Positions 1-8,878 of a stretch of 21,643 bases of DNA are shown piece by piece. The notes under the pieces are model-generated. The model was given only the letters and a program-made list of their open reading frames with translations, was not told where the DNA came from and ran no database searches. Positions within the stretch are counted from its first letter, which is position 1. Each line of letters starts with the position of its first letter. The translations under genes and the position numbers were made by a program. The stretch is taken from NCBI GenBank assembly GCA_001790315.1, contig MGCE01000126.1, positions 1,056 through 22,698 on the forward strand, written 5' to 3'. The stretch is from Candidatus Rokubacteria bacterium RIFCSPLOWO2_02_FULL_72_37 (GTDB taxonomy: Bacteria; Methylomirabilota; Methylomirabilia; Rokubacteriales; CSP1-6).

Positions 1-1
1 G

Positions 2-415
2 GTCGGCCTCGGGCCGTCGGCGATGGCCGGGTCCGGCGGTGTCGGCAGGAGCGGGGAGCGAGGCGGGTTGGCCGGCACGCGGCACACCGCGCTGGCGGCG
101 CCGACGCCTGCGCCGGCGGAATCGGGGGCCGCGTACGGCGGGTACCTCGCCGAGGTCCGCAGGCGGATCCAGGAGGCGCTGCGCTACCCGCAGGCCGCGC
201 GGCGGCGCGGACTCTCCGGCACGGTGCAGATCGAGATCCTGATCGAGCCGGACGGAGCGATCGGCGGGGTCACCCTCGCGACGTCCTCCTCGCATCGGCT
301 GCTGGACGAGGCGGCTCTCGACACCGTGCGGCGCCTCGCTCCGACGCCGTTCCCCGCCGACCTGATACGACGCCCGCTCAGAGTGAAGCTTCCCGTCGTC
401 TTCGAGCTTCGATAG
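2..415 (+). CDS. TonB-family C-terminal domain protein (5' end outside window)
   Basis: The reading frame is open from the first bases of the window to TAG at 413-415, so the N-terminus is missing; an ATG at 23 is unlikely to be the true start. The visible part begins with a Gly/Ala/Pro-rich linker of the kind that spans the periplasm in TonB proteins. A domain typical of the TonB C-terminus follows: the segment from GYLAEVRRRIQ through RYPQAARRRGLSGTVQIEI (AR-R-GLSGTV core), then LIEPDGAIGGV, SSHRLLDEAAL and a final VKLPVVFEL strand. TonB-type proteins carry energy from ExbB/ExbD in the inner membrane to outer-membrane receptors; free-standing members also serve in envelope assembly. No exbB or exbD is visible, so the partner is unknown. 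The domain call is fairly secure, the specific role is not. Confidence 0.75.
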   Translation, partial: VGLGPSAMAGSGGVGRSGERGGLAGTRHTALAAPTPAPAESGAAYGGYLAEVRRRIQEALRYPQAARRRGLSGTVQIEILIEPDGAIGGVTLATSSSHRLLDEAALDTVRRLAPTPFPADLIRRPLRVKLPVVFELR

Positions 416-659
416 CATGCGGATCCGCCGGCGCGCCGACGCTCAGGCCTGGTCGAAGCACAACTGAGATATCTGCGATCTCTGGAGTTTGCAAGGCAGA
501 TCATCATAGAGAGCACGAGGATTGGAGGGGCGCCCGGGACGCCGCCAGTTTCGACGGGGACCCTTCGGCCACGCATTTTGTGGCGTGGGCCGTGGAGGCG
601 GTGGGTATCATCGATCGCAGTCGCCGCCGATGCGCGGCGATTCGTGTTCTGGCGCCGAC
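416..659. other. Intergenic region upstream of argS
   Basis: About 240 bp without a convincing gene, noticeably less GC-rich than its surroundings in the middle part (roughly 455-515). It holds a small inverted repeat, GAGAT-N7-ATCTC at 466-482, with no T-run after it, so it is not a clear terminator. A -10-like TATCAT lies at 606-611, about 43 bases before the argS start, but no matching -35 element is apparent. A reading frame continuous with argS extends upstream to an ATG at 522, but its translation does not look like the N-terminus of the family. Confidence 0.4.
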
Positions 660-2327
660 ATGGACGACCTGACGGACCGGCTGACCGAGGGTGTGCGCGC
701 GGCGCTCGCCAAAGCGGGGTTGCCCGAGCTGGAGACGTGTGCGTGGGAGATCCCGCGCCAGGCCGAGCACGGAGACTACGCCAGCAACACGGCGATGACG
801 CTCGCGCGGGCCGCGCGGCGGCCGCCGCGCCAGATCGCCGATCTGATCGTGGCCAACTTCCCCCCGCTCGCGGAGGTCGAGCGCCTCGAGGTCGCCGGGC
901 CCGGGTTCATCAACGTGTTCCTCGCGCCCGCGTGGTGCACCGGCGCGCTCCGCGACATCCTCGTGGCGGGCGCGTCGTACGGTCGCGGGCGGAGCGAGGC
1001 GGGGCGGCGCGTCCGCCTCGAGTTCGTGTCGGCGAATCCGACCGGGCCGCTGGTGATCGTCAACGCGCGCGCCGCGGCGGTCGGCGACTCGCTCGCGCGC
1101 CTGCTCCGGGCGCAGGGCGCCGAGGTGACGACGGAGTACTACGTCAACGACGCGGGCAACCAGTTCGAGGCGCTGGCGCGCTCGTTCGAAGCGCGGGTGG
1201 CGCAAGAGCTCGGCGAGCCCGCGACGCTGCCCGAGAACGGCTACCCCGGCGAGTATCTGATCGACCTCGCGCAGCAGTACCGCTACGAGAGCGGTGCGCT
1301 GCTCGCCGACGCTCCCGCGCGCGAGCGCTTCGAGCACTTTGGGCGCTGGGCCGTGGCGCGGATGGTGGAAGGTCAACGGCGCATCCTGCGCGACTACGGC
1401 GTCGAATTCGACGTGTGGTCCTCGGAGCAGCGCGACGTGCGCGCCGCGGGCTTGCCCGAGCGCGTGCTGGCCGAGCTCGCCGCGCGAGGACTCACCTACG
1501 AGCAGGAGGGCGCGCTCTGGTTCCGCTCGACGCAGCTCGGCGAGGCATCGGGGGACGACAAGGACCGGGTGCTGCGTCGCTCGAACGGCGAGGTGACCTA
1601 CTTCGCCGTCGACGTCGCCTACCACCACTACGTGAAGTTCGGGCGAAGCGACCGGGTGATCAACCTGTTCGGGCCGGACCATCACGGGTACGTGCCGCGC
1701 ATGCGCGCGGCGATGCAGGCGCTCGGCCACCCGCCGGGCAGCTTCGAGGTGCTGATCGTCCAGCTGGTCACCCTGCTGCGCGACGGACAGCCGGTGCGGA
1801 TGTCCAAGCGCCGCGGCGAGTTCGTGCTGATGGAAGAGCTGCTCGAGGAGGTCGGGCGGGATGCCGCGCGCTTCACCTTCCTCACGCGACGGCACGACAG
1901 TCCGCTCGAGTTCGACCTCGCCGTGGCCACCCGGCAGACCGCCGACAACCCCGTGTACTACGTCCAGTATGCCCACGCGCGGATCTGCTCGATCCGGAAG
2001 CAGGCGGCCGAGCAGGGCATCGCCGTGCCGCCGCTGGCCGAGATCGACCTCGGGGCGCTGGGTGAACCCGAGGAGCTCGCGCTCATCAAGCGCCTGCTGC
2101 AGTATCCGGACCTCGTCCGCGGCGCGGCACGCGCGCTCGAGCCCCACCGGGTCGCGTACTGGCTCCAGGAGCTCGCGGGGATGTTCCACCCGTACTACAA
2201 GACCCACCGGGTGATCCAGGATGACCGGCGGCTGATGCTCGCACGGATCGCGCTCTGCGCGGCGATCGGCCAGGTCGTCCGGAACGGGCTCGGACTCCTC
2301 GGCGTGAGCGCCCCGGAGAGCATGTAG
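660..2327 (+). CDS. argS: Arginyl-tRNA synthetase with altered HIGH motif
   Basis: This cytoplasmic class I synthetase charges tRNA-Arg with arginine using ATP. The product is 555 residues, normal for bacterial ArgRS. The N-terminal additional domain covers about residues 1-95, with GDYASNTAM near 38-46. The catalytic domain has the family signature EFVSANPTGPL at 121-131, and YYVNDAGNQ follows. The KMSKS-equivalent is RMSKRRGEF from 380, followed by the DALR-type anticodon-binding domain (VQYAHARICSI, then LQELAGMFHPYYKTHRV). The oddity is the HIGH motif: the family usually reads PTGPLH[VI]GH[GA]R, here it is PTGPLVIVNAR, so both histidines are missing. The ATG at 660 was chosen because the family N-terminus begins here; no clear ribosome binding site precedes it. 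A longer in-frame start at 522 or 630 is less likely. Confidence 0.95.
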   Translation: MDDLTDRLTEGVRAALAKAGLPELETCAWEIPRQAEHGDYASNTAMTLARAARRPPRQIADLIVANFPPLAEVERLEVAGPGFINVFLAPAWCTGALRDILVAGASYGRGRSEAGRRVRLEFVSANPTGPLVIVNARAAAVGDSLARLLRAQGAEVTTEYYVNDAGNQFEALARSFEARVAQELGEPATLPENGYPGEYLIDLAQQYRYESGALLADAPARERFEHFGRWAVARMVEGQRRILRDYGVEFDVWSSEQRDVRAAGLPERVLAELAARGLTYEQEGALWFRSTQLGEASGDDKDRVLRRSNGEVTYFAVDVAYHHYVKFGRSDRVINLFGPDHHGYVPRMRAAMQALGHPPGSFEVLIVQLVTLLRDGQPVRMSKRRGEFVLMEELLEEVGRDAARFTFLTRRHDSPLEFDLAVATRQTADNPVYYVQYAHARICSIRKQAAEQGIAVPPLAEIDLGALGEPEELALIKRLLQYPDLVRGAARALEPHRVAYWLQELAGMFHPYYKTHRVIQDDRRLMLARIALCAAIGQVVRNGLGLLGVSAPESM

Positions 2328-2450
2328 TGCGAGCCGGGGTGGCCGTGCGAGGTGAGGCCGGTCGCCGGCCGAGCCGAGCGGTGAAATGGGGCGTGTAGTG
2401 CGAGCCGAGGCGGTGCCTCCGACGAGCCGAGCGGTGAAATGCGGCGTGTA
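2323..2450. repeat. Tandem intergenic repeat with variable central hairpins
   Basis: Two diverged copies lie head to tail and overlap the end of argS and the start of the next gene. Each begins with TGTAGTGCGAGCCG (2323-2336 and 2394-2407) and ends with GAGCCGAGCGGTGAAATG followed by GGCGTGTA or CGGCGTGTA (2371-2397 and 2424-2450; one mismatch over 27 bases). The middles differ in sequence and length, yet each can form a small hairpin: GGCCGG-TCG-CCGGCC in copy 1 (about 2357-2371) and GAGGC-GGT-GCCTC in copy 2 (about 2407-2419). Conserved ends around a variable stem suggest a dispersed intergenic repeat family. I associate this sequence with Rokubacteria-like genomes, but that is from memory. 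Confidence 0.75.
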
Positions 2451-3029
2451 ATCCGGGCCGGGCGGCCGACCGGCGGCAGCGGGCTCGCGTCGTTCCTGGT
2501 GCTCGTCGGCTGCCTCGTCGTCCTCGGCGGCACGTTCCTCCTCGGGGTGGCCGCCGGACGCCGCTGGCCGGGCTCTCCCGTCCCCGGGCGCTCGACCGAG
2601 CAGGTGGCGACCGAGACGCCATCGCGCCGCGCGGACAGGCGCGAGCACGCTGGCGAGCCCGGGCCGACGCTCACCTTCTACCGGGAGCTCACGGCACCGC
2701 TCACGTCACCGCCGCCCCCGCCGCGCGCGCCCAAGGCGACGCCGCGCGCCGAGAAGGCCCCGCGCGCCGCCTCGACCACCCCGGCCGGGGCGGAGCAGAC
2801 CAGGTACACGATCCAGATGGGGGCCTACAGGACGCGGGCGCAGGCCGACGCGCTCCTGCAGCGGCTCGCGGCGGCCGGGCACGCCGCCTACGTGGTCGAC
2901 GGCGAGGGGCCGGGCGGCGTGCGGTACCGGGTGCGCGTCGGGACGTTCGCGACCCGCGAGGCTGCGCAAGAGGCCGCCGCACGGGTCGCGCGGGAGCAGT
3001 CGCTCACGGCATTCGTCACGGCCCGCTGA
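2439..3029 (+). CDS. SPOR-domain membrane protein
   Basis: A 196-residue bitopic protein. One hydrophobic segment lies at about residues 16-40 (LASFLVLVGCLVVLGG...), then a long Pro/Ala/Arg-rich periplasmic linker to about 118, then a C-terminal SPOR domain (about 121-195: YTIQMGAYRTRAQADALLQRL ... YRVRVGTFATREAAQEAA). SPOR domains bind denuded peptidoglycan at division sites, so a role in cell division or wall remodelling is likely; the exact job is unknown. It sits between argS and hpt and ends one base before hpt. The apparent ATG lies inside the second copy of the intergenic repeat (within GTGAAATGCGG), and no other good in-frame start precedes the membrane helix. The start codon may therefore have been supplied by the repeat. 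Confidence 0.85.
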   Translation: MRRVIRAGRPTGGSGLASFLVLVGCLVVLGGTFLLGVAAGRRWPGSPVPGRSTEQVATETPSRRADRREHAGEPGPTLTFYRELTAPLTSPPPPPRAPKATPRAEKAPRAASTTPAGAEQTRYTIQMGAYRTRAQADALLQRLAAAGHAAYVVDGEGPGGVRYRVRVGTFATREAAQEAAARVAREQSLTAFVTAR

Positions 3030-3030
3030 G

Positions 3031-3561
3031 ATGCCGGCGCCCCGGCCCGGGCGCGTTCTCGTCGGCGAGCGCGCGCTCCGGTCGCGCATCGCGGAGCTCG
3101 GCGCCGAGATCGTGCGTCGGTACGCGGGAGAGCCGCCGGTGGTGGTCGGTGTCCTGCAGGGCGCGTTCCTGTTCATGGCCGACCTCGTCCGTGCCATGCC
3201 CATCGACCTCGCGACCGACTTCGTGCGCCTGGAGAGCTACGGCAGTGGGACCACGTCGACCGGGCAGGTGCGTCTCACGCACGACCTCGCGACGTCGATC
3301 GAGGGGCGCGACGTGCTCGTGGTCGAGGACGTCGTCGACACGGGCCTCACCCTCGCCGCGCTCAGACGCACGCTCGAGGCACGGCAGCCGAGGAGCCTCA
3401 GGGTGTGCGCGCTCTGCGACAAGACCGGGCGCCGGCAGGTCGACGTCCGGGTGGACTGGGTCGGCTTCACGCTGCCGAACGTGTTCGTCGTCGGCTACGG
3501 GCTCGATTACGGCGGCCTGTACCGCAATCTGCCCCACGTCGTCGTGCTGGAGCGCATCTGA
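3031..3561 (+). CDS. hpt: Hypoxanthine phosphoribosyltransferase
   Basis: The purine-salvage enzyme that joins hypoxanthine (and often guanine) to PRPP, giving IMP/GMP. The 176-residue length is typical. Family marks are VVGVLQGAFLFMADL (about 38-52), RLESYGSGTTSTGQV (66-80), the PRPP-binding loop VLVVEDVVDTGLT (95-107), and the base-binding C-terminal part DWVGFTLPNVFVVGYGLDY. The ATG follows the SPOR gene stop after one base, so the two are probably cotranscribed and translationally linked. The next gene is ftsH, a neighbourhood (hpt-ftsH-folP) shared by many bacteria. Confidence 0.95.
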   Translation: MPAPRPGRVLVGERALRSRIAELGAEIVRRYAGEPPVVVGVLQGAFLFMADLVRAMPIDLATDFVRLESYGSGTTSTGQVRLTHDLATSIEGRDVLVVEDVVDTGLTLAALRRTLEARQPRSLRVCALCDKTGRRQVDVRVDWVGFTLPNVFVVGYGLDYGGLYRNLPHVVVLERI

Positions 3562-3591
3562 GCGCCGGGCCGTGCCGTCTCGGCCTGATGC

Positions 3592-3597
3592 TATACT
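3592..3597 (+). promoter_or_regulatory. Possible -10 element of ftsH (leaderless start)
   Basis: TATACT stands out in the GC-rich 45-bp gap between hpt and ftsH. It ends nine bases before the ftsH ATG at 3607, so transcription would begin within a few bases of the start codon and the mRNA would be nearly leaderless. No Shine-Dalgarno sequence is seen before the ATG, which fits. No recognisable -35 element is present at 16-18 bp spacing, so the call is weak. Confidence 0.35.
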
Positions 3598-3606
3598 AGT
3601 GCACGC

Positions 3607-5424
<1,818 letters not shown>

Positions 5425-5434
5425 CGGCGCGCGC

Positions 5435-6370
5435 GTGACCCGGCGGCGCGCGAGCCTCGCAGGTGTTCCCCTGGGCGAGGATCTGCCCGTGGCCGTCATG
5501 GGGATCCTCAACGTCAGCCCCGAATCGTTCCACCCTGACTCGATCCACATGTCGCGCGAGGCGCTCCTCGGCGCCGCGCACCGGATGGTCGAAGCGGGCG
5601 CCGTGCTCCTCGACGTCGGCGCCCGCTCGACGGCCCCCTACCGAAGCGCCGACCCCGACGAGGACGAGGAACGCCGACGGCTGGGCGCCGCCGTCGAGTG
5701 GCTCGCCGGGAAGGTGTCGGTGCCCCTGTCGGCCGATACGACCCGGGCGGGGCCGGCGCGGGCGGCGCTCGAGGCCGGCGCGGCGGTGATCAACGACGTC
5801 TCGGGCCTCCGCGATCCGCGCCTCGCCGAGCTCGTCGCCGAGCACCGCGCGGGCCTGATCCTCGTCGCGACGCCTGTTGCCGCGAGGCCGGATTCGGCCG
5901 TGGGTGGCCTGATCCAGGAGCGGCGTGGCTTCGAGACGCCCGATCGAGGGGTTCCCGTGCATCGGGTGAGGGAATTGCTGCGCGAGGCGATGGAGCGGGC
6001 GCGCCGGGCGGGGATCGCCGAGGAGCGCGTCGTCCTGGATCCGGGGATCGGGTTTTTCCGCGACGAGGCGGTGCCGTGGGACGAGTGGGACATCCGGGTC
6101 CTCGCGGGGCTCACCGCGCTCCACGATCTCGGCCGGCCGCTCTGCGTGGGCGTCTCGCGCAAGTCGTTCGTCGCGGCGCTCACGGGGAGCACGAGCCCGG
6201 CGGAGCGGCTCGCGGGCTCGCTCGCGGCGACGACCATCGCCGTGCTCCACGGTGCCGCCCTCGTCAGGACCCACGACGTCCCCGAGACGCGAGACGCGAT
6301 CCGCGTCGTGGAGCGCCTCCGGCGAGCTACAATGGCGCAGACGATGCGAAACGAGGCCTCCGGCTCGTGA
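5435..6370 (+). CDS. folP: Dihydropteroate synthase, divergent
   Basis: A TIM-barrel enzyme of folate synthesis that condenses p-aminobenzoate with hydroxymethyldihydropterin diphosphate. Family blocks are recognisable but drifted: MGILNVSPESF (22-32; usual MGILNVTPDSF), DVGARSTAPY (60-69; usual DIGGESTRPG), SADTTRAGPARAALEAGAAVINDVSG (99-124), DPGIGF (202-207), GVSRKSF (239-245) and the terminal RTHDV (278-282). Residues aligned with pterin and phosphate contacts are kept (N26, T66, D101, N120, D202, K243, R278, H280). The usual MHM segment is VATP and the Arg of ESTRPG is Ala. It starts with GTG, is 311 residues long and lies between ftsH and glmM, the classic folP position, which favours an authentic DHPS. 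A related pterin enzyme cannot be excluded. Confidence 0.85.
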   Translation: MTRRRASLAGVPLGEDLPVAVMGILNVSPESFHPDSIHMSREALLGAAHRMVEAGAVLLDVGARSTAPYRSADPDEDEERRRLGAAVEWLAGKVSVPLSADTTRAGPARAALEAGAAVINDVSGLRDPRLAELVAEHRAGLILVATPVAARPDSAVGGLIQERRGFETPDRGVPVHRVRELLREAMERARRAGIAEERVVLDPGIGFFRDEAVPWDEWDIRVLAGLTALHDLGRPLCVGVSRKSFVAALTGSTSPAERLAGSLAATTIAVLHGAALVRTHDVPETRDAIRVVERLRRATMAQTMRNEASGS

Positions 6371-7725
6371 CGCGCCTGTTCGGCACCGACGGCATCCGCG
6401 GCGTGGCGAACGAAGAGCCGCTCACGCCGGACCTGGCGTTTCGCATCGGACGGCAGCTGGTCGCGACGTTGCAGGTCGACCACGGCGTCGCGCGGGTGCG
6501 TCTCGTCATCGGACGTGACACGCGCCTGTCCGGCCCGCTCCTCGAATCGGCTCTCGTCGCGGGTGCGCTCTCTGCGGGCGCGGACTGCTACGCCGTCGGC
6601 GTCCTGCCGACGCCCGGCATCGCGCTCTTGACGCGGCGGCTCGCGGCTCACGGCGGCATCGTGCTGTCGGCCTCCCACAACCCGTTCGAGGACAACGGGA
6701 TCAAGCTGTTCTCGTCGGAGGGCACGAAGTTCCCCGACGCCTGGGAGGACGAGATCGAGCAGCGGCTCGACGCGCAGGACGTCGCCCCCCGCGCGCGCCG
6801 TGAGCACATCGGGCGCCTCATCGACTACACGCAGGGCGGGGAAGCTTACGTCGACTTCCTGTGCGAGACGTTCCCGCTCGACCTCTCGAAGCTCTCCATG
6901 CTCCTGGATTGCGCCCACGGCGCGACCTACCGCGTCGCGCCGCGGGTCTTCCGCCGGCTCGGTGCGCGCGTGGCCACCATCGGCGCGCGGCCGAACGGCA
7001 CGAACATCAACGCGGGGGTGGGCGCGCTCCACCCCGACGGGCTCCAGCGAAAGGTCAAGGCAGCGGGAATGGATGTCGGCTTCGCGTTCGACGGCGATGG
7101 CGACCGGCTCATCTCGGTGGACCACACCGGCGAGATCCGGGACGGTGACTTCGCGCTCGCCATCGCGGGCCGTTACCTCGCCGCGCGAGGCCGCCTCAAG
7201 GGCAATCTCGTGGTCACGACCGTGATGGCGAACCTCGGGCTCGACCAGGCGCTCGGTGACGCCGGCATCCGGGTGGTGAAGACGCAGGTGGGCGACCGTT
7301 ACGTCTTCGAGGAGATGCAGCGGGTCGGCGCGAACCTCGGGGGCGAGCAGTCCGGCCACCTGTTGTTTCTCGACCACGCCCCGGCGGGCGATGGGATCCT
7401 GTCGGCGCTGGCCTTGCTCGCCATCGCGACCGAGATGGGCGCACCGCTCGCCGAGCTGGCAGAGTGCATGCGGAAGTTCCCCCAGGTGCTGCTCAACGTG
7501 CCGGTGCGGGCGAAGCCGCCCGTGGAGTCGATCCCCGGCCTCGCCGAGCACATCGCCGGGCTCGAGGAGCAGATGGAAGGGTGCGGTCGCGTCCTCGTCC
7601 GCTACTCGGGGACCGAGCCGCTCGCCCGCGTGATGATCGAGGGCGCCGACGGCGCGCGCATCCGCGCGATGGCCGAGGAGCTCGCGGCGCTCATCCGCCG
7701 CGAGCTCGGTCTGATGGCCGGATGA
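6367..7725 (+). CDS. glmM: Phosphoglucosamine mutase
   Basis: Converts glucosamine-6-phosphate to glucosamine-1-phosphate, an early step towards UDP-GlcNAc for peptidoglycan and LPS. The 452-residue product starts TRLFGTDGIRGVAN after a GTG initiator that overlaps the folP stop as GTGA. The phosphoserine loop is SASHNPFEDNG, with Ser103 the likely phosphorylated residue. The magnesium loop is DGDGDR at 242-247, the sugar-binding loop is GEQSGHLLF, and the C-terminal phosphate-binding loop is RYSGTEPLARVMIEG. Everything expected is intact. acpS overlaps the 3' end by four bases. Confidence 0.97.
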   Translation: MTRLFGTDGIRGVANEEPLTPDLAFRIGRQLVATLQVDHGVARVRLVIGRDTRLSGPLLESALVAGALSAGADCYAVGVLPTPGIALLTRRLAAHGGIVLSASHNPFEDNGIKLFSSEGTKFPDAWEDEIEQRLDAQDVAPRARREHIGRLIDYTQGGEAYVDFLCETFPLDLSKLSMLLDCAHGATYRVAPRVFRRLGARVATIGARPNGTNINAGVGALHPDGLQRKVKAAGMDVGFAFDGDGDRLISVDHTGEIRDGDFALAIAGRYLAARGRLKGNLVVTTVMANLGLDQALGDAGIRVVKTQVGDRYVFEEMQRVGANLGGEQSGHLLFLDHAPAGDGILSALALLAIATEMGAPLAELAECMRKFPQVLLNVPVRAKPPVESIPGLAEHIAGLEEQMEGCGRVLVRYSGTEPLARVMIEGADGARIRAMAEELAALIRRELGLMAG

Positions 7726-8138
7726 ACATCGCCGGCATCGGCGTGGACCTGGTCAACATCTCCCGCATGCGCGCGGTGATCGAGCGCTGGCAGGAGCGAT
7801 TCCTCCGCCGGGTGTTCACGGAGGGCGAGATCGCCTATTGCCGCGCGCGCCGCGATCCGGTGCCGCACTTCGCGGCGCGCTTCGCGGCGAAGGAGGCCGG
7901 GCTCAAGGCGCTCGGCACGGGGCTCAGGCTCGGCGTGAGCTGGCGCGAGCTCGAGGTCCGGCGCGAGCGGGGCCAGGCGCCGATCCTCGTGCTCTCCGGC
8001 CGCTCGCGGCAGATCAGCCGCTCCCGCGGTGGCGAGCGGATGCTCCTGGCCCTGACCCACGAGGGGGACTACGCGCTCGCCCAGGCGGTGCTCGTGAGCG
8101 ATGATCCGACGGTTCCGGCGGATCGCGCGACTCCTTAG
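7722..8138 (+). CDS. acpS: Holo-acyl-carrier-protein synthase
   Basis: Transfers 4'-phosphopantetheine from CoA to the serine of acyl carrier proteins. The 138-residue product starts MNIAGIGVDLV and carries the metal-binding Asp9 (GVDLV) and Glu58 (RFAAKEAGLKALGTG), with a terminal THEGDYALAQAV strand. The ATG overlaps the glmM stop (ATGA). It would supply the prosthetic group for primary fatty-acid synthesis and could also activate the separate ACP encoded at 18463-18738, as no dedicated Sfp-type transferase is visible in the window. The last 38 bases overlap the next gene. Confidence 0.95.
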   Translation: MNIAGIGVDLVNISRMRAVIERWQERFLRRVFTEGEIAYCRARRDPVPHFAARFAAKEAGLKALGTGLRLGVSWRELEVRRERGQAPILVLSGRSRQISRSRGGERMLLALTHEGDYALAQAVLVSDDPTVPADRATP

Positions 8139-8874
8139 CGTGGCCACGGGCCCCGTCATCCTCTTCGGCTGTGCCACGCGGCCGATCGGCCTCGTCACCG
8201 CGACGCCCGAGGGCTCCATCTCCGGTCAGGCCGGGCGGCGCGGCCTCGTGGTCGCAGCGCCCCACGGCACGTCCGACGTCCGCACCGGGGACATCGCGGT
8301 GGAGATCGCGCGGCGGACGGGCTTCGGCCTCGTGGTCGCGACGGGATTCGCGCTCGAGGGGGACACGCGCACGAGGGTCGGGCGGCGCTATCAGGTGAAC
8401 CGCCCCTGGGAAGGCGTGCCGGGCCGCCCGCCCTCCGAGGAGGTCGCCACGGAGGGCGCGCGGCGCGTCTACGAGGCGTTCGAGCGCCGCGTCCGCGAGG
8501 TCGCCCAGGGGGCGCTGCTCTTCTACGCCGAGATCCACGGCAACACGCACCGCGACGCGGCCGGCCGGATCGAGATCGCGACCGTCGGCATCGACCGTGA
8601 CGACGCGCAGCGGCTGCGCATGCTCCTGGAGCTGATCCGCGACGCTCACCTGCGTGGCAGCGATGGCGCGCCACGGCTCGACATCCTCGTCGAGCCGGCG
8701 GACACGCTCCGCTACGCGGCCAGCGGCGCCAAGCGCGACGGCATCCTGCGTCTGCCCCGGCACGCGCTCCACGTCGAGCTCCCGCGGGCCGCGCGCGACG
8801 AGTGGCGCGCGATCTACACGGCGGTGCTCGCCGACTTCCTCGGTCAGGCGGCGGGCCTCCTCGGCGTGCGGTAG
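8101..8874 (+). CDS. Lipoprotein resembling N-formylglutamate amidohydrolase
   Basis: A 257-residue protein with a basic N-region (MIRRFRRIAR), a hydrophobic stretch and lipobox LFGC, lipidated at Cys24, so it is exported and membrane-anchored. The body has elements that recall the FGase/zinc-amidohydrolase fold: AAPHGTSDVRTGDIAVEIA (PHG at 54-56), VNRPW (99-103), EIHGN (144-148), and a late HALHVELPR segment. These His/Asp/Asn-Arg positions could form a zinc site. The substrate is unknown; a periplasmic amidase or peptidase is plausible. ATG 8101 overlaps acpS by 38 bases. It is preferred over a GTG at 8140, which would lose the basic N-region. Lipoprotein call strong, enzyme family tentative. 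Confidence 0.6.
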   Translation: MIRRFRRIARLLSVATGPVILFGCATRPIGLVTATPEGSISGQAGRRGLVVAAPHGTSDVRTGDIAVEIARRTGFGLVVATGFALEGDTRTRVGRRYQVNRPWEGVPGRPPSEEVATEGARRVYEAFERRVREVAQGALLFYAEIHGNTHRDAAGRIEIATVGIDRDDAQRLRMLLELIRDAHLRGSDGAPRLDILVEPADTLRYAASGAKRDGILRLPRHALHVELPRAARDEWRAIYTAVLADFLGQAAGLLGVR

Positions 8875-8878
8875 TCCG

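Noticed and set aside
466..482. GAGAT-N7-ATCTC inverted repeat as an operator or terminator
   Set aside because: Short, no T-run and not tied to a promoter pair.
522..659. N-terminal extension of ArgRS to ATG 522
   Set aside because: The added residues are Gly/Arg-rich and unlike the family; ATG 660 gives the normal length.
504..2648. Long minus-strand open frame opposite argS (over 700 codons)
   Set aside because: Arg/Glu/His-rich, no domain; a shadow caused by extreme GC content over a certain argS gene. The same holds for long minus-strand frames opposite ftsH (3016-5550) and the KS genes (17403-19847).
3568..3585. GGCCG-N8-CGGCC after hpt as a terminator
   Set aside because: Only five pairs, large loop and no T-run; such stems are expected by chance in GC-rich DNA.
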